Source: Collinsella intestinalis DSM 13280 (lineage in GTDB: Bacteria; Actinomycetota; Coriobacteriia; Coriobacteriales; Coriobacteriaceae). From it: a DNA stretch of 64,000 nucleotides. The number at the start of each line of letters is the position of its first letter. Positions within the stretch are counted from its first letter, which is position 1. A model generated the notes under the pieces. The model was not told the DNA's origin. It did no database searches and saw nothing but the letters and a program-made list of their open reading frames with translations. The translations under genes and the position numbers were made by a program. The DNA is taken from the NCBI RefSeq assembly GCF_000156175.1, contig NZ_GG692710.1, positions 257,600 to 321,599 on the forward strand, read 5' to 3'. Shown piece by piece: positions 18,432-25,443 of this stretch.

Positions 18432-19673
18432 TTGGCAAGTCGCGTATGCCTGGTGCACTATCACGAGATAGGGCTCAAGGGCAAGAACCGCACGCGGTTC
18501 GAGCGCGTCCTCATGGATTCGTTGAAGGCGGCCTTGGCCGCCTTTTCCGCTTCGTGCGTGACGCGCATCTCCGGCCATATCCTCGTCACCTTCTCCACCA
18601 AGGGCGAGGCTGAGCGCGCCATGCCGCTCATCGCCCAGGTTCCGGGCGTCGCCCGCTGCTCGCTGGCGTTCCACACGAACCGTGAGCCCGATGAGTATTG
18701 CCGCGCTGCGATCGATGCGCTCGCCGAGTTCGGGCCGTTCGAGACCTTCAAGGTCGCCGCGCGCCGTTCGAACACGGACTACGAGCTCACGAGCATGGAC
18801 CTCAACCGTCAGGTCGGCGAGGCGCTCTGCCTCGCGTATCCCGAGAAGAAGGTCCAGATGCGCGAGCCCGATGCCTGTGTGCACGTGCTCGTCGTCCAGG
18901 GCAGCGTGTATGTATACGCCCGCAGCATGCGCGGCGTGGGCGGCCTGCCGCAGGGCAGCGCCGGCAAAGTCGTGACGCTGCTATCCTCCGGTATCGATTC
19001 TCCGGTCGCAACCTGGCAGCTTGCCCGTCGCGGCGCCGTCGTGGTGCCGATCCATTTCTCCGGTCGTCCCCAGACGGCCGATACGAGCGAGTATCTGTGC
19101 CGCGATATCATTGAGCAACTCGCGCCTGCGGTTCAGATCGGCCGCATGTACGTCGTCCCGTTCGGCGATTGCCAGCGCGAGATCTCGATGAAGACCCCGT
19201 CCGATTTGCGCGTGATCATGTATCGTCGCGTCATGTACTCGGTGGCGGAGCGCATCGCGCGCCTCGAGGGCGCCAAGGCCATCGTCACGGGCGAGTCGCT
19301 CGGCCAGGTCGCGTCGCAGACGCTCGAGAACATCATGGCCGTCAACGAGGTCGTGGATATCCCGGTGTTCAGGCCGCTCATCGGCTCGGACAAGCAGGAG
19401 ATCATCGAGCGCGCAAAGCGGATCGGCACGTACGAGATCTCGTGCGAGACCGCGCCCGACTGCTGCACACTGTTCATGCCGCGTCGTCCCGAGACCCATG
19501 CGAAGCTCGATGAGGTTCACGAGGCATGGGAGATGTTCGATCATGAGGCGATGATCGATTACCTGGTCTCCCATGTCGAGTACGTCGATTTCGAGGCGCC
19601 GGTGTATAAGCGCCCCCGCTGCATGCGCGAACGCCACAGCGAGATCGAGATTCGCTACCAGACCGCCGAGTAA
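18432..19673 (+). CDS. thiI: tRNA 4-thiouridine synthetase ThiI
   Basis: ThiI makes s4U8 in tRNA and can supply sulfur for thiazole synthesis. It has a ferredoxin-like N-terminus, a THUMP domain (about 60-165) and a PP-loop ATPase with SSGIDSPVATWQLARRG (about 184-200). The C-terminal rhodanese domain of enterobacterial ThiI is absent (413 residues against 482), as in many Gram-positive bacteria. GESLGQVASQTLENIMAVNE and the DCCTLFMPRRPETHAKLDEV segment are family hallmarks. It starts at TTG 18432, abutting rpoZ. No IscS partner is nearby. Confidence 0.93.
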   Translation: MASRVCLVHYHEIGLKGKNRTRFERVLMDSLKAALAAFSASCVTRISGHILVTFSTKGEAERAMPLIAQVPGVARCSLAFHTNREPDEYCRAAIDALAEFGPFETFKVAARRSNTDYELTSMDLNRQVGEALCLAYPEKKVQMREPDACVHVLVVQGSVYVYARSMRGVGGLPQGSAGKVVTLLSSGIDSPVATWQLARRGAVVVPIHFSGRPQTADTSEYLCRDIIEQLAPAVQIGRMYVVPFGDCQREISMKTPSDLRVIMYRRVMYSVAERIARLEGAKAIVTGESLGQVASQTLENIMAVNEVVDIPVFRPLIGSDKQEIIERAKRIGTYEISCETAPDCCTLFMPRRPETHAKLDEVHEAWEMFDHEAMIDYLVSHVEYVDFEAPVYKRPRCMRERHSEIEIRYQTAE

Positions 19674-19702
19674 TCCACACGCCTCCCCATAATCTGGCTC
19701 TA

Positions 19703-19747
19703 AATCTGGCCGCAATCTGCCCACGATGGACAGGTTGCGGCCAGATT
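19703..19747. repeat. 13-bp perfect inverted repeat between thiI and comEA
   Basis: AATCTGGCCGCAA (19703-19715) and TTGCGGCCAGATT (19735-19747) are exact reverse complements around a 19-base spacer. A further AATCTGG lies just upstream (19691). No T-tract follows on either strand, so it is not a classical terminator, although it could still end transcription from thiI. It resembles the other intergenic palindromes in this window in length and position. Confidence 0.6.
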
Positions 19748-19832
19748 GCCATACAGACCGACCGGCGCCACTTCATATTGTCGGTGCCTCGCGCCTCCCG
19801 TCTTGCGATGCTTGATGAGGGGAGGTGCGCAT

Positions 19833-20573
19833 ATGGCACAAGTGCAAGAGGAGAGAATGACATGGGCAAGACGTTGCAGGCTCTATGCGAGGCAGCGGCC
19901 GGTGGTGCTAGTGATCGGGGCGGTTGTCGCGGCTCTCTTGATCATGGCCCTTGGAGCGGGAGTGACGGGGGCCCTCGGGGCGGCGGGTGCCGGTGACGGG
20001 GGAGTTCTGGTCACGCGTTCGGATACTGGGAGTTCGGAGCGAGGTGCGGCAGAGGTCGAATATGACGACGCTGCTTCGGATGACGGCGTCTCGGGATCTG
20101 AGAGTAAACCGGAGAAGCAAGAGGTCATCGTAGTTGATGTTGCTGGCGCCGTAGGCGCTCCTTCCCTTGTGACCCTGCAGGCCGATTCGCGAGTGGGGGA
20201 TGCCATCGAAGCTGCCGGTGGGTTTGCCGCAGATGCCGATGCGGCTCGCGTCAATCGAGCCGCAAAGCTGCAAGACGGGCAGCAGGTGTATGTACCGCGT
20301 ATGGGGGAGGCGGGCGGTGGTGGTTCGGGCGCCGTGGCTCCCGATGTCGGAGCGTCTGCGCAGGGGGCCGCCACTGCCGACGGGCCCGTCGACATCAACC
20401 GCGCCTCGGAATCGGACCTTGACGCGTTGCCAGGGGTGGGGCCGTCGACCGCACGCGCCATCGTCGAGGATCGCGACGCGAACGGCCCGTTCTCGACCAT
20501 CGAGGATCTCATGCGCGTGAGTGGCATCGGCGAGAAGAAGTTCGAAAAGCTCAAAAGCTCGATATGCGTGTGA
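19833..20573 (+). CDS. comEA: ComEA-like competence DNA-binding protein
   Basis: ComEA is a membrane-anchored receptor that binds incoming double-stranded DNA during transformation. The 246-residue product has a basic N-terminus, one membrane helix (about 22-48) and an acidic linker. An SLBB-type domain follows (IVVDVAGAVGAPSLVTL), then a Gly/Ala-rich linker and C-terminal tandem helix-hairpin-helix motifs (INRASESDLDALPGVGPSTA and LMRVSGIGEKKFEKL). The ATG at 19833 has GGGGAGG upstream; 19857 is an alternative. It overlaps comEC. Confidence 0.92.
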   Translation: MAQVQEERMTWARRCRLYARQRPVVLVIGAVVAALLIMALGAGVTGALGAAGAGDGGVLVTRSDTGSSERGAAEVEYDDAASDDGVSGSESKPEKQEVIVVDVAGAVGAPSLVTLQADSRVGDAIEAAGGFAADADAARVNRAAKLQDGQQVYVPRMGEAGGGGSGAVAPDVGASAQGAATADGPVDINRASESDLDALPGVGPSTARAIVEDRDANGPFSTIEDLMRVSGIGEKKFEKLKSSICV

Positions 20574-22927
20574 TGGGCATGGTGGGTAGCGGCAGGGATT
20601 TGCCGGTTCGTCCGTATGTTCCGCCCACGGCGTTTCTCGCAGCGGGCGTATGCGCATCGGCGCTGCTCATGCTCGAGGCGGGGTGGCGACTGCACGATTG
20701 CGGCGACGTGGTGTCCTGGCCCGGCGCTTTGGCGTTGAGTTTGATGTCCGTCTTGGCGTTCACCCTCGCTCGCCGTTTGCGAGGGTCGGGTCGCTTCGGC
20801 TCCATCGCTCGCCCGATTGCGATGTCCGGCATGGGTGTCTTGATCGGCTGCGTCGCCGCAACCGGCTGGCTGTTGAGATGGCGGGCGGGGAGTCACGCGG
20901 TCCTTGGTGCGGGCGGCGGGGCGTGCGCCCTGCTCATTCGTGGCGATCCTTCTGCCGGCGAGCGGGGTTTCTCATCGACCGCTCTCATGGTCGACGTCGA
21001 TACGGGAAAGCGCCTTGGGCCGGTTCGCGTCCTGAGTGACGCGAAGCTTGAGAATGGATCTTCAGTTCGCGCCGTATGTCGCGTGAAAGCGCTTGATGAC
21101 TCCGACTATGCGCGAAGCCGATTTGCGAAAGGGGAGGTCGCCTCGGCCCGTATCGTGTCGATCTTGGAGCAAGGGACCGAGGCGCGCGGCGTGTCGATTG
21201 GGTCGCTTCGGGTCCGAGCGCTGCGCGTTCTCGACGCGGGAGGGAGCGATTATCGGGCGCTGGTTGCCGGGACGGTGTGCGGTAGGACGACGGAGCTCAA
21301 CCAGTCGGAAGCTCAGGCCGATTTCTCCGCTTGCGGGCTCACGCACCTCGTGGCGGTTTCGGGAAGCCATTTCGCTTATATCGCGGCCATGCTTGAGCGA
21401 GCGCTTCGCCATGCGGGGCTCTCAAAAGGAGCGCAGCAGCTGGTCATGCTTCTCGTTATGGCTGCGTACATGGTGTTCACCGGGGGAGCCCCTTCTGCGA
21501 TCCGCTCGGTTTGCATGGTGGCGATCGCATCGGCGGCGATCATGGGCCATCGCCGAGCGCATGCGCCTTCGGGACTTGCGATCGCGGTGGCCGCCCTGGT
21601 CGCCGTCGATCCTGGTGCCGTTTATGACCTTGGATTTCGGCTTTCGGTTGCGAGTGTGCTGTTCATTATCCTGTTCGGCCCCTATGTCCGGCACCATCTA
21701 TGCGCTCTGCATGTCCCCGCGCCCATTGCGGACGCCTTGTCCATTACGTTGGTGGCCCAATGGGCCACGCTGCCGTTGACTTTGCCGGTGTTCGGCGAGG
21801 TGTCGCTCGTTTCGCCGCTGGCGAACCTGCTTGTCGGCCCGGCCATGAGCGGCTTGCTTGTGACCGGACTGCTTGGCACGGGGGTGGCAACTATATCTGA
21901 CATGCTTGCCCAGGTTACGGGTGTGTCCGGCGCAGCCGGGGCCATCGCCGAATTCGCCCTGACGCCCGCCGACGGCCTTGCGCGCATATCCGTCTTTTTC
22001 GCGCAGGTGTGTGCGGGCATTCCGTTTGCGCTCGTTTCGGTAGAGTCGTCGTGGGTAGTAGCGCCGATCGCTTACGGTGCGGCACTCCTGGTGTATGTTC
22101 GCTGGAAGCCCGTCATGCCGAAGCGTCTTGTTCTCGCGCTCGCCCTCATATTCGCCTGTATCGTCGTGCATGTTTCCTATTGGACCCGCTTTGCTCCTCC
22201 CGAGGTCATTGTGCTTGATATCGGGCAGGGAGATGCGATCTTGATACGCGACGGGCCGTCGACGCTGCTTGTTGATGCGGGGATAGGGGAGGCGACTCGG
22301 ACGGCCCTGGCGCGCAATCATGTCTTTGGGCTCGACGGTGTTGTGATCACGCATTGGGATAAGGACCACTGGGGCGGCCTTCCCGATGTTCTCGAGGGTG
22401 TGCGGGTCGATCGGCTGTACGTTGCGGATGGTGCGGCGGACCATATTCCGGCGGAATTGTCCGATGGGCCCGCCGTGAGCGAGCTGCGCGAGGGCGATGC
22501 GGTGCGGGTCGGCTCCTTCGTCTGTGAGCTTATTTGGCCGGATGCCGGGGTTCGTGGCGACGAGAACGCAGACTCGGCGGTGCTGGATGTTTCCTATGAG
22601 GGGGCACGCGGGGGCCTTCGCGTTTTGTTGACCGGTGATACCGAGCGGGATGAACTCGAATCGTATATGGGGGAAGTGGGCGATATCGATGTCTTGAAGC
22701 TCGGGCATCACGGGTCCCGCGTTTCGGTATCTGCCAAGGCGCTTGACTCGCTGCTGCCGGAGCTTTGCGTGGCGAGTGCCGGCGAGGGGAATCGCTATGG
22801 GCACCCCAATCCCACATGTGTGCGCATGGTCGAGGCGTCGGGATCGATGTTCTTGTGCACTAAGGACGTAGGCGATATTCATGTGACGCCGGGGCATCCG
22901 TATCCTCGGTTTCGAACGCAGCGCTGA
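20564..22927 (+). CDS. comEC: ComEC/Rec2-type DNA-uptake channel protein
   Basis: ComEC forms the membrane channel for single-stranded DNA in transformation. The 787-residue product has N-terminal membrane helices, a soluble DUF4131-like segment and a competence domain with many helices including FSACGLTHLVAVSGSHFAYI. The C-terminal metallo-beta-lactamase-like domain (from about residue 548) has VLDIGQGDAILIRDGP, THWDKDHWGGL (about 594-604) and LGHHGSRVS (about 713). All three parts are intact. Start: ATG 20564 or 20573, both overlapping the comEA stop; neither has a clear ribosome site, which suggests coupling. Confidence 0.93.
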   Translation: MRVMGMVGSGRDLPVRPYVPPTAFLAAGVCASALLMLEAGWRLHDCGDVVSWPGALALSLMSVLAFTLARRLRGSGRFGSIARPIAMSGMGVLIGCVAATGWLLRWRAGSHAVLGAGGGACALLIRGDPSAGERGFSSTALMVDVDTGKRLGPVRVLSDAKLENGSSVRAVCRVKALDDSDYARSRFAKGEVASARIVSILEQGTEARGVSIGSLRVRALRVLDAGGSDYRALVAGTVCGRTTELNQSEAQADFSACGLTHLVAVSGSHFAYIAAMLERALRHAGLSKGAQQLVMLLVMAAYMVFTGGAPSAIRSVCMVAIASAAIMGHRRAHAPSGLAIAVAALVAVDPGAVYDLGFRLSVASVLFIILFGPYVRHHLCALHVPAPIADALSITLVAQWATLPLTLPVFGEVSLVSPLANLLVGPAMSGLLVTGLLGTGVATISDMLAQVTGVSGAAGAIAEFALTPADGLARISVFFAQVCAGIPFALVSVESSWVVAPIAYGAALLVYVRWKPVMPKRLVLALALIFACIVVHVSYWTRFAPPEVIVLDIGQGDAILIRDGPSTLLVDAGIGEATRTALARNHVFGLDGVVITHWDKDHWGGLPDVLEGVRVDRLYVADGAADHIPAELSDGPAVSELREGDAVRVGSFVCELIWPDAGVRGDENADSAVLDVSYEGARGGLRVLLTGDTERDELESYMGEVGDIDVLKLGHHGSRVSVSAKALDSLLPELCVASAGEGNRYGHPNPTCVRMVEASGSMFLCTKDVGDIHVTPGHPYPRFRTQR

Positions 22928-22979
22928 GCGCTTCGCTATACTGAGACGTCAGTTGACCGGTGAGAGAGGGGCTGCACAT

Positions 22980-23951
22980 ATGGCGGAGTTGTTGCCGGGA
23001 TACCTCGTCGTGGGCTCCGACGAGCTCAAGAGCTCGCACACGATCGAGAAGATGAAGGCGCGCTTGGATGCGTCCGGCATGGCTGCGTTCAACCTTGATG
23101 AACGGGATATGGCCAAGGACCCGCAGATCGACGACATCATTGCCTCCCTCAACACCTTCCCCATGGGGTCAGAGTTCCGTTTGGTCATTTTGAGAAACTG
23201 TGACAAGCTGCCCAAGGCGGTGAGCGAGCCGTTGGTGGAGTATTTTGCCAATCCCTCTCCCACGACGGTGTGTTTGGTGGTTGCCACAACGCTTGCGAAG
23301 AACACGAGGCTCTACAAGGCGATCGCAAAACTTGGGGCGAAGGCCGTCATCTCCTGTGCTCCCATGAAGGCGTATGAGCTTCCACCCCGCGTGGCGAAGA
23401 TGGCGCAGGCACACGGGAAGGCGATGGGCATCCCCGCCGCCGAGGCCCTGGTTTCTCGCGCTGGCGAGAACATGCGCATGCTCGACAACGAACTTAAGAA
23501 ACTCGCCTCGATGATCGACGGCCCCGAGATCACGCTCGCCGACGTCGAACGGCATGTCATGCGTACCGCCGAGGTCAAGCCGTGGGAGCTTCTCAATGCG
23601 GTGGCCGCCCGCGACCTTACCCGTTCGCTTGAACTGCTCAAGCTGCAGCCGGCCAAGAGCGAGGTCCGAATCTGGTCATTGTTGGTGACGCGCCTGCGCG
23701 AGCTTATCATCGCGAAGTCCCTCGATGCCCGCGGGCAGGCCGGGCAGCTGGCCTCTGCCCTGGGCGTCCAGACCTGGCAGGTCAAGAACCACGCCTCATG
23801 GGCCCGTCGATGGAAGATGGACGAGCTGCTCGAGGCACTGTCCTCGGCGGTTGATGTCGAGTTGGCGCTGAAAGGGTCGCGCGACGGCGAGCTGGCGCTC
23901 CAGATGTGGGTCATGGGCATGTGCCGCCCCCAGCAGCGCCGGGGCAGGTAA
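22980..23951 (+). CDS. holA: DNA polymerase III delta subunit
   Basis: HolA opens the beta clamp within the clamp loader. The 323-residue product matches delta in layout: an N-terminal AAA-like domain without Walker residues (GYLVVGSDELKSSHTIEKM, LNTFPMGSEFRLVILRNCDK), a central helical domain (AGENMRMLDNELKKLA) and a C-terminal collar domain. The ATG at 22980 is preferred over an upstream in-frame codon because AGGGG lies ten bases before it. A -10-like TATACT (22937-22942) precedes it. comEA-comEC-holA-rpsT is a common order in Gram-positive bacteria. Confidence 0.92.
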   Translation: MAELLPGYLVVGSDELKSSHTIEKMKARLDASGMAAFNLDERDMAKDPQIDDIIASLNTFPMGSEFRLVILRNCDKLPKAVSEPLVEYFANPSPTTVCLVVATTLAKNTRLYKAIAKLGAKAVISCAPMKAYELPPRVAKMAQAHGKAMGIPAAEALVSRAGENMRMLDNELKKLASMIDGPEITLADVERHVMRTAEVKPWELLNAVAARDLTRSLELLKLQPAKSEVRIWSLLVTRLRELIIAKSLDARGQAGQLASALGVQTWQVKNHASWARRWKMDELLEALSSAVDVELALKGSRDGELALQMWVMGMCRPQQRRGR

Positions 23952-24029
23952 ATCCTCGGTCATTGTGGCGAGTTGGTGGGTGAACTTGTGAATAATCCCG
24001 CGCAACCTGCACATATTGCTTGATTTCTG

Positions 24030-24058
24030 TTGCGTGAGCTGGGTTGCGCGTGTAAAAT
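24030..24058 (+). promoter_or_regulatory. Promoter of rpsT
   Basis: TTGCGT (24030-24035) and TAAAAT (24053-24058) are separated by exactly 17 bases, 82 bases upstream of the rpsT start. The roughly 75-base leader has no terminator-like structure. Confidence 0.75.
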
Positions 24059-24139
24059 ACTCGCCCGTATGACCTCAACAACCGTGTCTCAGAGGCCGGA
24101 TAGTAAGACCTTGTAAGTACCCGAAAGGAACCGAACCCG

Positions 24140-24400
24140 ATGGCAAACATCAAGTCTCAGAAGAAGCGCATCCGCACCAGCGAGGTTGCTCGCGTCCGCA
24201 ACAAGGCGATCCGCTCCGAGCTCAAGACCGTTATCAAGCACGTCAAGGCCGCCGTTGAGGCTGGCGACAAGACCGCTGCCCAGGCTGCTGCCACCACCGC
24301 CTACCGCAAGCTGGACAAGGCTGTCGCCAAGGGCGTCATCCACAAGAACCAGTCTGCCAACCGCAAGTCCGGCATCCAGAAGCTCGTGAACACCCTCTAA
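24140..24400 (+). CDS. rpsT: 30S ribosomal protein S20
   Basis: S20 binds the 5' and 3' minor domains of 16S rRNA. The 86-residue, Lys/Ala-rich helical protein starts [20 protein letters not shown] and ends with the family's [25 protein letters not shown] is the ribosome site. It has its own promoter and terminator, so it is a single-gene unit. Confidence 0.97.
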   Translation: MANIKSQKKRIRTSEVARVRNKAIRSELKTVIKHVKAAVEAGDKTAAQAAATTAYRKLDKAVAKGVIHKNQSANRKSGIQKLVNTL

Positions 24401-24426
24401 GGTATCGCGAACATAGCTTGTTCTTT

Positions 24427-24455
24427 AACGGGTCCCGCTTGCGGGGCCCGTTTTG
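24427..24455 (+). terminator. Terminator after rpsT
   Basis: AACGGGTCCCGC and GCGGGGCCCGTT pair over about 11-12 bp with one G-T pair and a very small loop, followed by TTTTG. It lies 26 bases after the rpsT stop and just upstream of the ribosome site of the next gene. Confidence 0.85.
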
Positions 24456-24468
24456 CATAGGAGGTGCC

Positions 24469-24906
24469 ATGAAAATCGCGGTAAGCGCCTGCCTTCTGGG
24501 CGAGAACTGCAAATACAGCGGCGGCAATAACCGCAGCGAACGTTTGCTCTCGGAGCTGGCAAAGCATCCCGAGATCGAGATCATTCCGGTATGTCCCGAG
24601 GTGGCGGGCGGTCTTCCCACACCTCGTCCTCCCGCGGAGATCGTTGACGGGGAGGTTGTGAACAACTGCGGAGTCAGCGTCGATGCCGAATACCGTGCGG
24701 GCGTTGCCGCTGAGATGACGCGGCTTAAACCGCATATCGAGTCGGGCGAGCTGGCCGCCGCCGTCCTGCAGTCACGTAGCCCGAGCTGCGGCGTGCACGA
24801 GGTGTACGATGGAACGTTCACCGGTCGCTTGATTCCCGGTCAAGGGCTGTTCGCGGAGACCCTTGAGCGCGGGGGAGTGCGAATCGTGGACGTGGCCGAC
24901 GTCTGA
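24469..24906 (+). CDS. DUF523 family protein
   Basis: The 145-residue product matches the DUF523 family of unknown function. It has a cysteine-containing N-terminus SACLLGENCKYSGGNN, the central CPEVAGGLPTPRPPAEI, and SRSPSCGVHEVYDGTFTG near the C-terminus. The conserved cysteines suggest metal or cluster binding, but no activity is established from sequence. The ATG at 24469 follows AGGAGG. It lies in a short interval between the rpsT terminator and a long palindrome. Confidence 0.88.
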   Translation: MKIAVSACLLGENCKYSGGNNRSERLLSELAKHPEIEIIPVCPEVAGGLPTPRPPAEIVDGEVVNNCGVSVDAEYRAGVAAEMTRLKPHIESGELAAAVLQSRSPSCGVHEVYDGTFTGRLIPGQGLFAETLERGGVRIVDVADV

Positions 24907-24931
24907 GTTCACCGAATGCCGGTATATTGGG

Positions 24932-25015
24932 GCAAAACGTTCCCCAAAACGTACACTTTGAAATCCGAATCCTGGGGTTTTGCAAAATAAGTGTACGTTT
25001 TGGGGAACGTTTTGC
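24932..25015. repeat. Group I long palindrome, copy A (27-bp perfect arms, conserved loop)
   Basis: Bases 24932-24958 and 24989-25015 are exact reverse complements over 27 bp (arm starts GCAAAACGTTCCCC). The 30-base spacer contains TCCGAATCCTGGGG followed by TTTTGCAAAATAA. The stretch 24964-24990 matches 54603-54629 at 24 of 27 positions, although the arms of the two copies are unrelated. There is no U-tract. It lies between the DUF523 gene and the ileS leader. Confidence 0.85.
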
Positions 25016-25107
25016 GCTGATTTAGCGTGGCGTTGCGGCGCAGGGCCACATGATCGTTTGCTCGACGTGGTCGGGCTGTGAGTTTCGCCCTCTGGGCGCT
25101 CCGCCCG

Positions 25108-25116
25108 TGCTATCAT
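25108..25116 (+). promoter_or_regulatory. Extended -10 promoter of the ileS leader
   Basis: TGC-TATCAT (25108-25116) fits an extended -10 element, with no good -35. Transcription would start near 25123, just upstream of the T-box stem I. Confidence 0.5.
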
Positions 25117-25122
25117 GTCGAC

Positions 25123-25415
25123 TCACAGGCGTTGATGGGGACGAGTAGGTCGGACCCGCACGGCGAAGAGAGCCCGGGGAGCTGCGATCCGGGTGCGTGC
25201 GGCCGCATCGAATATCACCCCGGAGCCGCGGCCCCAACGGCGCGTTCGCGCCCAGTAGGCGTCGCCGGGATGGTCGTCGTGACAGACCAGCCGAGTACGA
25301 GGGGAGCGCGATCGCGCGAACCTTTGAGCTGGGTGGTATAGCGAAACGCACGCGGGTCTGCTTCCCGCATTCATAGGCGCTTCGTCCCAGCTTGAGCTAG
25401 GACGGGCGCTTTTTT
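25123..25415 (+). promoter_or_regulatory. T-box riboswitch controlling ileS
   Basis: The leader has the T-box layout. Stem I begins near GATGGGGACGAGTAGG, and a specifier-loop candidate GAATATCACC carries ATC (Ile). The T-box core GCTGGGTGGTATAGCGAAAC (about 25328-25347) can form an antiterminator with CCCAG (25386-25390). The competing terminator is GCGCTTCGTCC (25377-25387) with GGACGGGCGC (25400-25409) and six T residues (25410-25415). Uncharged tRNA-Ile would stabilise the antiterminator and switch ileS on. The Ile codon agrees with the downstream gene. Confidence 0.9.
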
Positions 25416-25443
25416 CATGCGCCCACAACAGAGAGGGGTATTC

